From Nodularia sp. LEGE 06071 (GTDB taxonomy: Bacteria > Cyanobacteriota > Cyanobacteriia > Cyanobacteriales > Nostocaceae), in contig NZ_JADEWH010000002.1 of NCBI RefSeq assembly GCF_015207755.1, forward strand, positions 62,001 to 126,000: a stretch of DNA of 64,000 nucleotides, given 5' to 3'. Below are positions 18,301 to 27,502 of this stretch, one piece after another. The position numbers and the translations under genes were made by a program. The notes beneath the pieces were generated by a model that saw only the letters and a list, made by a program, of their open reading frames with translations, was not told the origin of the DNA and did no database searches. Positions within the stretch are counted from its first letter, which is position 1. Each line of letters begins with the position of its first letter.

Positions 18301-19522
18301 GCTGATGTATGATGCAGCCGGACAACCGAAATCCATTCTTTCTGTGGACACGGATATTACCGAAAAAAAACAACTGGAAGAGCAGTTTTTCCGCGCCCAA
18401 CGATTGGAAAGCCTTGGCACTCTAGCAGGTGGAATTGCTCACGACTTGAATAATATTTTAACACCTATTTTGGCTGCATCTCAACTGCTACAGGTGAGAT
18501 TCTCTCAAGACAAAGAACATTATCACCAACTACTACAAATTATCGAAAGCAACACCAAACGAGGAGCAGATTTAGTCAAACAAGTCTTGTCATTTGCGCG
18601 CGGATTTAAGGGAGAGCGCACCATAGTTAAACTCAAGCATCTGATTGGGGAAATTACCCAGATTGCCACACAAACATTTCCCAAATCCATCGAATTTGCC
18701 ATCACCATACCAGAAGACCTCTGGGCTGTGTCCGCAGATGCGACACAACTGCATCAAGTGTTAATGAACCTCGTAGTTAATGCCCGTGATGCTATGCCAG
18801 CAGGTGGTACAATCACCATTTCCACCCAAAATATCTTGATTGATGAAGCTTATGCCCGCATGAATCTGGATGCTAAAGTTGGCCATTATGTTGTGATGAC
18901 TGTTGCCGATACCGGAATAGGCATACCACCGGAAATATTAGATAGAATTTTTGATCCTTTTTTCACCACAAAAGAAGTCGGTCAAGGAACAGGATTGGGG
19001 CTTTCAACTGTCCTGGGAATTATCAAAAGCCACGGTGGGTTTATGAATGTATCTAGCACAGTCGCCCAAGGCAGTAAATTTACACTGTTTTTCCCGGCTG
19101 TGGAAGTCACCCAATCACTTGACATCAATCATTTAGAAATATTTCCCGGACAGGGAGAACTAATTTTATTTGTGGATGATGAAGCTGAAATTCGGGAGAT
19201 TGCCCAAATTGTCCTGGAAAAATACAATTATCAAACCCTCACCGCTAGTAATGGCATTGAAGCGATCGCCCTTTATGCCCAGCACAAAAAGCAGATCAGT
19301 GCCGTTTTAATGGATATCATGATGCCGGAAATGGATGGAATCACCACCATTCGCACCTTACAAAAAATGAATCCCCAGGTAAAAATCATTGCTTGTAGCG
19401 GCATTAACCCTAATATCGCTTTGGCAAATGCCGATCATACAGCTGTTGATCTAGTTGTTGCCAAGCCCTACACAGCGCCAGATTTATTAAATAGCTTGCA
19501 CCATATCCTCCGGAAAAACTAG
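15302..19522 (+). CDS. Hybrid sensor histidine kinase with CBS pair, six PAS domains and receiver
   Basis: This 1406-residue protein has no clear membrane segment and is probably a cytoplasmic sensor. In order: a CBS domain pair (about residues 15-170), a coiled coil (200-235), and six PAS/PAC units beginning near 236, 391, 523, 650, 779 and 911, separated by ITERKQ-type linkers. Then come a HisKA domain with phospho-acceptor His1047 in GIAHDLNN, a HATPase domain (about 1133-1270; NLVVNARDAM, DTGIGIPPE, GTGLGLSTV) and a C-terminal receiver (about 1285-1404) with phospho-acceptor Asp1338 in MDIMMPEMDG. The PAS units may sense light, redox or small ligands; CBS pairs bind adenine nucleotides. 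No output regulator is adjacent. Confidence 0.93.
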   Translation: MKIDELTMRLKNQLIESPNLYHAIDQFPLTISPDSYVVDAIILMSQEPRMNSSPTDSNYRLVDRRGNRQVNTCILVVEQGFVLGIFTTTDVIRITASRRNLSQVKMAEVMVKPVISLTPSHSQDIFTAFSLLRQHQICHLPVLDQQGQLVGLVTETTLLNTFALNTVSAVEIYPQNVQPPKLKDCQTHDHLKTWFDAQTVEVMQVNQELQQALTELQAVQEKLAVAREIAELERQRYQDLSEFASHGYLVSDTTGVIQEANHAAATLLCGQQNDLVGKSLVVFIAEQDRQSFITQLQTLQQIEDWEIHLQPRDSLSFPASLRAAAIYDSQGQRVGWRWSLCDISARKQTEETLFQATNELEIRVEERTQELLLSNELLQQEITERQQIEESLRQSEQLYRQLVETQTDLIVRVDLQGRVTFANKVLCQALDQQLDQLLGEWFFQFFHPDNLPQVTENIRKLICPPHDLFTDEQPLLTVNGMRWVQWQVGAIQNETGEVVELLGVGRDITERQQMESALHKSEEKFRNFAEQTQAVIWMSTPDLSQHLYVSPAFEKIWHRSCQSLADQPDSWIETIHPDDLDRLMAKIKRQMQHQSADVEYRIFRPDGSIRWIWDRGFSIYNQQGEVEYTARFAEDITERKQIEDSLRESERRLTLALEATKMGTWDWDLRTNQVICSANMALLYRFPSSPSGVSIEEFLNLVHPEDRKGLSEVISCSIAETSEYQTEFRVVWPDGTIQWLSGNGKVFCNELGEPIRLIGTTRCIGERKQAEAALRASEERYRSVVAAMQEGIIVYEANGNIAACNASAERILGRTCDQMLRHISDDPFWQTIKEDGSPFPGEMHPSMVTLRTGQPCSNVVMGLYPPNGQLTWISINSQPLFHDNDPVPYGVIASFSDISDRKQAQEKIGEQAALLDIATNAILVRDFESKILYWNQGAERMYGWQAEEAIGQDPQQLFYRKNSQQLKVALKAVIKSGSWQGELRKFTKSGSEIVIESRWTLMYDAAGQPKSILSVDTDITEKKQLEEQFFRAQRLESLGTLAGGIAHDLNNILTPILAASQLLQVRFSQDKEHYHQLLQIIESNTKRGADLVKQVLSFARGFKGERTIVKLKHLIGEITQIATQTFPKSIEFAITIPEDLWAVSADATQLHQVLMNLVVNARDAMPAGGTITISTQNILIDEAYARMNLDAKVGHYVVMTVADTGIGIPPEILDRIFDPFFTTKEVGQGTGLGLSTVLGIIKSHGGFMNVSSTVAQGSKFTLFFPAVEVTQSLDINHLEIFPGQGELILFVDDEAEIREIAQIVLEKYNYQTLTASNGIEAIALYAQHKKQISAVLMDIMMPEMDGITTIRTLQKMNPQVKIIACSGINPNIALANADHTAVDLVVAKPYTAPDLLNSLHHILRKN

Positions 19523-19543
19523 CTCATCGTCTTTTTAGCCAGT

Positions 19544-20011
19544 CTAGAAATTGGAGATTTTTTTAGGTGTCAGTGCCTGATTTTGTTGCGAAATTGAGAG
19601 GCTATAGTTAAACTGACCTTCAGATAAATCACCTACGTGTAATGTGTATATTCCTGCTTGCCAATAACCAGTAAGTTCTGGCTGGCTTTCAGAGTAATTA
19701 TCTGCCAGCACACAAAAACGCCCTCCAGGCCCGTCAATCAGCAGAGTTGGCTGTCCAGGACTGTCAACTGTTAAGCGTAAGAAAGGCACTGGCTTGGTTA
19801 ACTCGATAATGTGATTGGGTGTATTCGCAATGTTGCCGCAACTACTAGCAACAGCACCCCCAGACGTGCCATTTAAAACCAGTGGTTCTGAGCTTAAATC
19901 TGGTTGAATTTGCAGCGGTGGGACTTCAGCCACATTAGCCTCATTCAGCACCAAACTGATTACCAAAGCTGCGGGAACAACTGTAAGTAGCCTCAGAGTC
20001 TTCATCATCAT
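19544..20011 (-). CDS. Small secreted protein of unknown function
   Basis: The 155-residue product starts MMMKTLRLLTVVPAALVISL, a typical Sec signal peptide. The mature part is beta-rich with two cysteines (SSCGNIAN and GRFCVLAD) that could pair. Phrases such as FLRLTVDSPGQPTLLIDGPG and GIYTLHVGDLSEGQFNYSLS resemble bacterial pre-peptidase-like beta domains of extracellular proteins. A purine-rich site (GGAG) precedes the three ATGs. It is convergent with the histidine kinase gene. No function can be named. Confidence 0.7.
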   Translation of the reverse strand: MMMKTLRLLTVVPAALVISLVLNEANVAEVPPLQIQPDLSSEPLVLNGTSGGAVASSCGNIANTPNHIIELTKPVPFLRLTVDSPGQPTLLIDGPGGRFCVLADNYSESQPELTGYWQAGIYTLHVGDLSEGQFNYSLSISQQNQALTPKKISNF

Positions 20012-20205
20012 CCCTGCTCCCGACTATTTCTCAAGTCATATTGATCTTAAGAGTCTAAACTAATCGACGACGTGAATCTGTCTATGTTCCAGATCAATTT
20101 GGATAAATTTATCTTTTCTCTATCTGCAACTCGCTAAAAAATAATTTCCAGGATTTGGTAGGTTTGTTGTGGAACTAGTGAATTAGAGTCAAGGTGAAAA
20201 CATAG

Positions 20206-20550
20206 ATGAATCCTCAACCTGAAGAAGATTTGCAGCGTCGCCTCCAAAATTTAGAAGCCCAAATGCACTCTCAAGCTGTAGATGTGGGACAACCACCAGA
20301 AAACAGACAGAAATCGCCGTCTGCATTTGTCAACTTGAAATCTCATGTAGCGCGATTGCAGCTTTGGTTTGAAAACTTGAACCGTATTACCAAGGTGATA
20401 GTTGCAGGTGTGGGGGTGCTAGTGGGATTTGCCATGCTACAAGCAGTCATGAAACTAGTCGCATCTGTGATCAGTGTGGCAGTGTTGGCATTCTTCGTGT
20501 ATCTTGGGTACAAATTTTTTGTATCTGGTAGCTTTGAAAAAAAGCAATAG
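20206..20550 (+). CDS. Small membrane protein of unknown function
   Basis: The 114-residue product has a polar, probably coiled N-terminal half (EDLQRRLQNLEAQM). Two closely spaced hydrophobic segments follow in the C-terminal half (VIVAGVGVLVGFAML and VASVISVAVLAFFVYLGYKF). It ends 54 bases before hglK on the same strand, so the two may be co-transcribed. No family recognised. Confidence 0.65.
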   Translation: MNPQPEEDLQRRLQNLEAQMHSQAVDVGQPPENRQKSPSAFVNLKSHVARLQLWFENLNRITKVIVAGVGVLVGFAMLQAVMKLVASVISVAVLAFFVYLGYKFFVSGSFEKKQ

Positions 20551-20604
20551 TCTATCTTAACTGCGCCGAAAGCCACTTAAAAATAAATTCAAAGGAATTA
20601 TAGA

Positions 20605-22776
20605 ATGGCCACCCCAATTGTGAGGAGTAATACCAGTCCATCTAGCCAGTCCAACAAACCGGAAAAAGCCAAGTCATTGCCATTAAACACCAGACGTTTG
20701 GCTGCATGGGCCACTGAAATCACTCTGGTGGTGGTGAGTGGGCTAGTTCCCTTTGGGCTTGGTGTCTATGCCAATTCTCGCAGCGACCTCAACCGCGTTC
20801 CACTTCACCCAGTCTTGGTAGTCACAGAAAGAGCGATCGCTCGACCCTTGGCTTTGCCTGTCAGCTCTGGTATTCGCAACGTCGCCGCCCCGACGAATTT
20901 TTTGTGGATTATTGCCTTGTTAGCCCCTGTGAGCCTCTCGTGGTGGCAATTATATTTACTGGGGAAAACAGGTAGTACTATTCCTAAGCGGAAATTTGGT
21001 GTGCGAGTGGTGAACGAGGTAGGTAAGCCGCCCGGTTTAGCCGCAGCTGTGGCGCGAGAAGGAATTGGTCGCTGGACTGTACCTGTTTCCATCGCCTATA
21101 TTCTTTGGCGCTACAGTTTTGCTTTTCCCAATTTAGGATTGTTCACATTTTTGGCTGTATTGATGGTGCTGGGAGAAGGCATAGCCTTACCCTCACGTCG
21201 AGGCCGTCGCGCATTCCATGACTGGTTGGCAGGTACGTATACAATAGATGGCACTCGTCCTGTGACATCCTCAGTTCCGGCTAATGCATCCCAGATAGAG
21301 CAGTCCGGGGAGGAAACAGCCCCTGTCTCAATGTCGATGCTCACAGGAGAAACGACAAATACTTCTACCCTGTGGCGACGGATGCGGCAAAATCCCAGCC
21401 GGACTTTGTTTGCGGTAGCAGTAGCCAGTATGATCGCTGTCCTGGGAACTTTAGTAGCCACGCAAGTTTATATCCAAACTCAACAAACTCGGCGGGAAAC
21501 CAAGCAAATAAACAGCCAAAAGTTTTTGGTACTCGTAGAAAAATTGAGTCCTAACTCTGGTGCTAGCACAGAGGAACGCCAAACGATAATTCTGGCAATG
21601 GCTGGTCTCAATGATCCCCAGTCGATCCAATTTCTGACAGAGCTTTTGGTTAAAGAAACTAACCCCATTCTCCTGAATACAATTCAACAAGCTTTAACAG
21701 GTGTCGGACTCCCAGCTATCCCGGAATTGAAAAATAAAAATCAGTTGTTAGCAGGTGAATTAAAGTCTGTGGGTAACAATGCATCTTCACAGTCAGAATT
21801 GCGACCACAGCCGTTACATATTAACCAGCAGACAATCAATAAAATTCTCAGCGTCAACAGCACTCCAACGGCAGGGATTGATCTTAGTCGCGCTGAATTA
21901 GGTCAAAGCGGGACTCCATCAAGTTCGTTTTTTAACTTGGTGTTAGATAACGTTGATTTGTCGGGAATCAATTTCAAAGGGGCAAATCTCAACCAAGGCA
22001 GTTTTAAAGGTAGTATTTTTCGGGGAACTGGTGAGGATGGACGGTGGGATACTTATGATGATGCGATCGCGGATTTGAGCCAAGCTCAAATGAAACAAGC
22101 CAATTTCACCGATGCAAATCTCAGTCGCGTGATCATGAACCGTAGCGATTTAAGCCGCGCTACCCTCAACAGAGCTAATTTATCCTATGCACGTTTAATC
22201 GAAGCTGATCTCAGCAGTACTCAGCTAGTAGGAGCCAATTTGCGGGGTGCATTCCTAGAGAAAGCCAGCTTAACTGGGGCTGACATCGGTGATGCCAAAT
22301 TCAACGAAGCCAATTTGTATGCGGCGCGTTTAAGTCGCGTCATTGCCATCGGCACACATTTATCCTATGCCAATTTAACTAATACTGATTGGCGAGGCGC
22401 AGATTTATCAGGAGCCTATTTAGACCGGGCTAATCTCAGCAATGCCAATCTCAGCGCTACTCGACTGACTGGTGCTGTTTTGCGTTCGGCGAAGTTGGAA
22501 AATACCAACTTGCAAAATGCTGACCTGAGCTTTGTTGATTTACGGGGAGCAAATGTCGCAGGTGCTGATTTTCAAGGCACAGTTTTCGCTCCTGTCCCCC
22601 AAAATCCCGAAGATCAATTTGTCGAAATGCCAGACTTAGGCTCAATCTCTGCTGTGGTCGAAGGAGTTGATTTTTCTCAAGCCAAAAATTTAGATAAAAG
22701 GCAAATAGCTTACATTTGTACCCAAGGCGGAGTCCATTCAAGTTGTGCGTCTGTAGGACTGGGAAGGGGTAATTAA
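20605..22776 (+). CDS. hglK: HglK-like protein: RDD-type membrane domain plus pentapeptide repeats
   Basis: The 723-residue product has an N-terminal membrane domain (about residues 25-215) of RDD type, with TRRLAAWATEITLVVVSG, PKRKFGVRVVN and AFHDWLAGTYTID. A further membrane segment lies near 270 and a helical linker follows. From about residue 450 to 670 a long series of A(D/N)LxX pentapeptide repeats forms a right-handed beta helix. The size and layout match HglK of Anabaena PCC 7120 (about 727 residues, N-terminal membrane segments, C-terminal pentapeptide repeats), which is needed to deposit heterocyst glycolipids. Assignment rests on architecture and remembered length. Confidence 0.75.
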   Translation: MATPIVRSNTSPSSQSNKPEKAKSLPLNTRRLAAWATEITLVVVSGLVPFGLGVYANSRSDLNRVPLHPVLVVTERAIARPLALPVSSGIRNVAAPTNFLWIIALLAPVSLSWWQLYLLGKTGSTIPKRKFGVRVVNEVGKPPGLAAAVAREGIGRWTVPVSIAYILWRYSFAFPNLGLFTFLAVLMVLGEGIALPSRRGRRAFHDWLAGTYTIDGTRPVTSSVPANASQIEQSGEETAPVSMSMLTGETTNTSTLWRRMRQNPSRTLFAVAVASMIAVLGTLVATQVYIQTQQTRRETKQINSQKFLVLVEKLSPNSGASTEERQTIILAMAGLNDPQSIQFLTELLVKETNPILLNTIQQALTGVGLPAIPELKNKNQLLAGELKSVGNNASSQSELRPQPLHINQQTINKILSVNSTPTAGIDLSRAELGQSGTPSSSFFNLVLDNVDLSGINFKGANLNQGSFKGSIFRGTGEDGRWDTYDDAIADLSQAQMKQANFTDANLSRVIMNRSDLSRATLNRANLSYARLIEADLSSTQLVGANLRGAFLEKASLTGADIGDAKFNEANLYAARLSRVIAIGTHLSYANLTNTDWRGADLSGAYLDRANLSNANLSATRLTGAVLRSAKLENTNLQNADLSFVDLRGANVAGADFQGTVFAPVPQNPEDQFVEMPDLGSISAVVEGVDFSQAKNLDKRQIAYICTQGGVHSSCASVGLGRGN

Positions 22777-22871
22777 TCCTAGATAAATTCTCGCCTAAAT
22801 CATCAGTAATAGCGATAATATAAGTATTCAAACGAACTTATAACATTCAAGATAGTGTGAGGTTTCCGATA

Positions 22872-23375
22872 ATGAAGCATCTTGCTTATTTGGTTCCAGT
22901 CTTAGCGGCTGGCGCGGTCTTGAGTGTAGCTATTACTATTCAACCAGCACAGGCTCAGGTAGCATATGGTAGCTATGTCGGTGTAGGGCCAACTGTTGGT
23001 CTGACTGATGGAATTCAAGTTGGGGGTGTTGTAGCTGTCCGTTACAAGCTTCTAGAATCACCAATTTCTTTCCGCGCTCAAGCTTTAATTGGGAGAAATA
23101 CCGCAGTTGTACCTACGGTTTCTTACGATGTTCCCCTGAATTGGCAAACTGATGCCTACTTGGGCGCTGGTTTGGTGTTGGCTGGTGGTGATAGTGATAG
23201 TTCTTCTCCTGTGGGCAACAAAATCAGTTTTGCTTTACAGCCAGGAATTGATTACATTATCCCCAATAGTAAGACTGTGATTTTTGGTAACGCCATCATT
23301 GCTTTTGATGCTTACCGTGACGGTGCTGGTGGTGCGGCTGTCTCTGTGCAAGGTGGTGTGGGTTATAGATTTTAA
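22872..23375 (+). CDS. Secreted protein, probable small outer-membrane beta-barrel
   Basis: The 167-residue product has a clear signal peptide (HLAYLVPVLAAGAVLSVA, cleavage near AQA). The mature chain alternates glycine-rich and aromatic strands (SYVGVGPTVGLTDG, YLGAGLVLAGG, SVQGGVGYRF) and ends in phenylalanine, as many outer-membrane barrel proteins do. I start at the ATG at 22872, with GAGG nine bases upstream; a GTG at 22857 is the alternative. A strong terminator hairpin follows. Confidence 0.7.
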   Translation: MKHLAYLVPVLAAGAVLSVAITIQPAQAQVAYGSYVGVGPTVGLTDGIQVGGVVAVRYKLLESPISFRAQALIGRNTAVVPTVSYDVPLNWQTDAYLGAGLVLAGGDSDSSSPVGNKISFALQPGIDYIIPNSKTVIFGNAIIAFDAYRDGAGGAAVSVQGGVGYRF

Positions 23376-23396
23376 AATTTTGCCCTTAGCTTTGCT

Positions 23397-23423
23397 CCCC
23401 GTAGTTTAATTACGGGGTTTATT
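23397..23423 (+). terminator. Rho-independent terminator after the barrel-like gene
   Basis: CCCCGTA (23397-23403) and TACGGGG (23411-23417) form a perfect 7-bp stem with a 7-base loop, followed by TTTATT. It lies between convergent genes and could serve both. Confidence 0.8.
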
Positions 23424-23438
23424 GTATGTTTTGTTTCC

Positions 23439-24938
23439 TTAACTACAAATTCTTGCCCCTACGACATTGGGAGTGAGATATTTTTTAATTAGGCGACCGA
23501 GAATTTCAATTCCTTGCTCGATATCTGCTGCTGTGTGGCAAAAGTTCAACCGCATTGCTTGATAACCGCCTCCTGGAAAAAATACGGCACCATTGGCAAC
23601 GAGGACATGGTGAGATAAGGCTTCTCGACAAATTGCCTGAATCGGTAAATGGTCTGGGAGATGAATCCACAAAAATAAACCACCTTTGGGAATAGTCCAG
23701 GCGATTGCGCGGAGCGCAGTGCCAGAGGCAATCGCATCAGGAAAATAATGCTCTAGTGCTTGCAGCATCATGTTCCGTCCTTGCAAATTACTAGTGCGTA
23801 AACGACTCAGATGACGGCGGTAATGTCCTGATCCTAAAAACTCGCTGACAATTGCCTGAGATACCGTAGAAACGTGCAAGTCATTAAGTAATTTTTGCTT
23901 GACTAAATGCTGATGATGTTCACCTGTGACCACCATGTAACCTACTCTTAATCCAGGCATCAGGGTTTTGGAGAATGTACTGATGTACGTAACTAAATTG
24001 TGGCGATCGCTTGCTTTAATGGGAGCCGGAACAGGTTCAAAATTTAAACCTTCGTAAGCATTATCTTCCAAAATCGGACATTCGTACTCTTGTGCTAATG
24101 CCAGTAATTTTTGGCGATGTTCCTGGTTCGTTGTGATTCCTGTGGGGTTGTGTAGAGTGCTGATGGTATAAATTAATTTTGGTCGGTGACTGTGGAGATA
24201 TTGCTCCAGTAATTCCAGATTCATTCCCTGTGCAGTCATGGGAATTCCGATGACTTTAGCGCCCAAATTTTCCAGAATGCCCAATGCACCATGATAAGTT
24301 GGTGTCTCCACAATCGCCCAATCCCCTGGTTGGAGATAATATTGCATCGCTAGAGATAATGCTTGTTGTGAACCAGTGGTAATAATGATTTCTTCGGGAG
24401 AAACAGCTAATCCTGTTTGCACTAACATCTGAGCAATCAACTGTCGCAGCAGAAGTTGTCCTTGAGGAAAGTCTTCTTTAAAGAGGATATCTCCGGCTTT
24501 AGCTAAGGCACGTTTGGCAATTCGTTGGAGATTTGCTAAACCAGGATTATGGGGAAAACCTGAACTGAAATCAATCATATCTCGTTGCCGTCGCGCCTGA
24601 ATTGAAGCTGTATATTGTTCTGAAAATGATTCTCCCCCTTGAGAAATTATTACCTCTTGGGCTGGGGCGAAGTGTGACCGGAAGGTAAAACTAGAGCTAA
24701 TGGTAGAGTTAACAAAATATCCTGAACCTTGGCGAGCATGAATCAGTCCATCGGCTTCTAGGAGACTATAGGCTTCAATTACAGTTAACTTGTTGACTTG
24801 AATACTTTCGGACAAAGCCCTAATTGAGGGCAGTTTTTGACCAGTCGTGATTTTTCCAGATTGAATCAAACGACTTAAATAATCGCGAATTTGCCGATAA
24901 ATAGGGTTTTGTGAGTGCCGATCTAAGGGAATAATCAC
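23439..24938 (-). CDS. MocR-family regulator: GntR winged helix fused to a class I aminotransferase domain
   Basis: The 499-residue product begins with a GntR-type DNA-binding domain (residues 1-75: PIYRQIRDYLSRLIQSG, LPSIRALSESIQVNKLTVIEAYSLLEADG in two pieces). A fold-type I PLP domain follows (about 115-490), with ITTGSQQALSLAMQYYLQPG, the TLHNPTGITT motif, and the PLP-binding lysine in ISTFSKTLMPGLRVGY. MocR regulators use PLP or amino-acid ligands to control genes such as pdxST, taurine or GABA use. The target is not evident here; a frame-internal MIIPLD start at 24938 fits the family. Confidence 0.9.
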   Translation of the reverse strand: MIIPLDRHSQNPIYRQIRDYLSRLIQSGKITTGQKLPSIRALSESIQVNKLTVIEAYSLLEADGLIHARQGSGYFVNSTISSSFTFRSHFAPAQEVIISQGGESFSEQYTASIQARRQRDMIDFSSGFPHNPGLANLQRIAKRALAKAGDILFKEDFPQGQLLLRQLIAQMLVQTGLAVSPEEIIITTGSQQALSLAMQYYLQPGDWAIVETPTYHGALGILENLGAKVIGIPMTAQGMNLELLEQYLHSHRPKLIYTISTLHNPTGITTNQEHRQKLLALAQEYECPILEDNAYEGLNFEPVPAPIKASDRHNLVTYISTFSKTLMPGLRVGYMVVTGEHHQHLVKQKLLNDLHVSTVSQAIVSEFLGSGHYRRHLSRLRTSNLQGRNMMLQALEHYFPDAIASGTALRAIAWTIPKGGLFLWIHLPDHLPIQAICREALSHHVLVANGAVFFPGGGYQAMRLNFCHTAADIEQGIEILGRLIKKYLTPNVVGARICS

Positions 24939-25145
24939 AGCGCCACCCTTCCTTAAAGACGAAAGCAGGAGAATACAGGCAATATAAGCGATTTTCCTGA
25001 GTTTTAACCAGTACAGTTGTGTTGAATTTGACTATAACAGTTAGCAATGCCGCTACTGTACCAGACTAAATTGGCTAAATCTGTACCTTCTCACGCAGCT
25101 ATGAGCAAGGGAATCTAGAAAGTATAAGTGTGGAAAGAAATTTTT

Positions 25146-25376
25146 ATGCAGATACTTGAAGTATGGTGGCGGCTAGAGTCAAAACGGCAAATATTTTGGC
25201 AAAAATTAGTTAATGCACTGTCAGCCAGTTCGGAATTGCAAGTTTGGCAAAAAAGCGATCGCTCTGGTCATATTACTTGGCGAGCCTATAATCCCATGAC
25301 AGGCCGTTCTGCTTGTTTTGGCTCTGAAGAAGAAATGCGAGTCTGGATTGAGATGCAGTATTACCAAGAAATGTAA
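25146..25376 (+). CDS. Small conserved cyanobacterial protein of unknown function
   Basis: The 76-residue product MQILEVWWRLESKRQIFWQK... is rich in Trp and charged residues and has no membrane segment or signal peptide. The ATG at 25146 is preceded by GGAAAGAA. An in-frame GTG at 25128 is possible but would bury that site. It lies 59 bases before hemB on the same strand and may share its promoter. Confidence 0.6.
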   Translation: MQILEVWWRLESKRQIFWQKLVNALSASSELQVWQKSDRSGHITWRAYNPMTGRSACFGSEEEMRVWIEMQYYQEM

Positions 25377-25426
25377 CGATCAGAATGGATTTTTGTAAGA
25401 GTATAATCATCGTAAATATTATCTAG

Positions 25427-26443
<1,017 letters not shown>

Positions 26444-26550
26444 ACCTCTGTTGTTTATTTCTCTGCGTTCTCTGCGCCTCTGTGGTTCGTCTCTTTCGTG
26501 AATTTATTTCTAGGAAATGCCTAATTCTAATTTTTAACGAACCGCATTGG

Positions 26551-26585
26551 CCCTAGCCTCTCCCTTTGGGAGAAGGGCGCAAAGT
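26551..26585 (+). repeat. Short palindromic dispersed repeat
   Basis: The sequence CTCTCCCTTTGGGAGAAGGG is nearly palindromic (CTCTCCC/GGGAGA). A related copy in the other orientation lies near 38055-38085. Confidence 0.5.
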
Positions 26586-26647
26586 ACACAAAGGAAGAAG
26601 GGAAGAAAGTTATTGTTGCTTTGGATACGGAACCCAGAAAAAATCAA

Positions 26648-27394
26648 ATGATGCGAGTTTTAATTCTGGGTGGAACCGGAGAAGCGGCAGAATTAGCCAC
26701 CAAAGTTGCGAATATCCAGGGAATTGAGGTAATTTCATCTTTAGCCGGTCGCACCAGTAAACCTTCAGTCCCATTAGGCGATTTGCGAATTGGGGGTTTT
26801 GGTGGTGTGGCTGGACTAGCTAACTATCTAGATCAGATGAAAATCGATGTGTTGATCGATGCTACCCATCCCTTTGCTAATCAGATTGCTTTGAATGCGG
26901 CCGATGCTGCAATGCAAGTCAAAATCCCCCGTTTGAAGTTAATCCGCCGACCTTGGAAAAAAGTAAATGGCGATCGCTGGATTGAAGTTGATAGTGTAAA
27001 ATCTGCCGCAGCTGTTCTCGAAAATCAATCAAAACGGGTTTTTTTAAGCATTGGTAGGCAAGAAATCGGTACTTTTGCTCACCTGAATCAAATTTGGTTT
27101 CTGATGCGGATGATTGACCCGCCTGAGCCAAATGCCTTAGTACCGCCGGGAATATTGTTGTGCGATCGCGGGCCTTTTCACCTCCATAATGAGAGAGAAA
27201 TCCTGATTCACCATCAAATTGATACCATTGTCAGCAAAAATAGCGGTGGTGATGCCACTTATGCCAAGATTATTGCCGCACGGGAACTAAAACTCCAAGT
27301 TGTAATGGTAAACCGTCCCCCTATACCACCAGGAGAACAAGCCACAGACATAGATGAAGTTTTAGAGTGGCTATTACAGCACTTGCATCCGTGA
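26648..27394 (+). CDS. cobK: Precorrin-6A reductase (CobK/CbiJ)
   Basis: The 248-residue product has the NAD(P)-binding start RVLILGGTGEAAELATKV. The family signature IDATHPFANQIALNAADAA follows, then RRPWKK, VFLSIGRQEIGTF and a C-terminal SKNSGGDATYAKIIAAREL. The enzyme reduces precorrin-6A (or its cobalt form) in corrin ring synthesis for cobalamin-type cofactors. I chose the ATG at 26648 because the nine codons back to a TTG at 26621 look non-coding. It lies downstream of hemB, which supplies the pathway, but 204 bases of repeat-rich spacer separate them. No cobalamin riboswitch was seen upstream. Confidence 0.9.
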   Translation: MMRVLILGGTGEAAELATKVANIQGIEVISSLAGRTSKPSVPLGDLRIGGFGGVAGLANYLDQMKIDVLIDATHPFANQIALNAADAAMQVKIPRLKLIRRPWKKVNGDRWIEVDSVKSAAAVLENQSKRVFLSIGRQEIGTFAHLNQIWFLMRMIDPPEPNALVPPGILLCDRGPFHLHNEREILIHHQIDTIVSKNSGGDATYAKIIAARELKLQVVMVNRPPIPPGEQATDIDEVLEWLLQHLHP

Positions 27395-27446
27395 CTCAGT
27401 ATTTCTTCCTTTGCGCCTCTGCGCCTCTGCGTGAGAAAAAATCCAA

Positions 27447-27479
27447 CATAAAAAACGCCCCCCATTTCTGAGAGGCGTT
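27447..27479 (-). terminator. Strong terminator of psbA
   Basis: On the minus strand AACGCCTCTC pairs with GGGGGGCGTT (10 pairs, two G-T wobbles) across the loop AGAAAT and is followed by a T-run. It lies 24 bases after the psbA stop and could also stop cobK transcripts. Confidence 0.85.
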
Positions 27480-27502
27480 TCTTATTCAGCTAAACTTAAT
27501 GA

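Noticed and set aside
22457-22831. Antisense open frame opposite the hglK 3' end
   Set aside because: It is a shadow of the pentapeptide-repeat codons; the plus strand has strong protein evidence.
26444-26647. Cobalamin riboswitch before cobK
   Set aside because: The spacer contains dispersed repeats but no recognisable B12-box; the corrin gene alone is not enough evidence.
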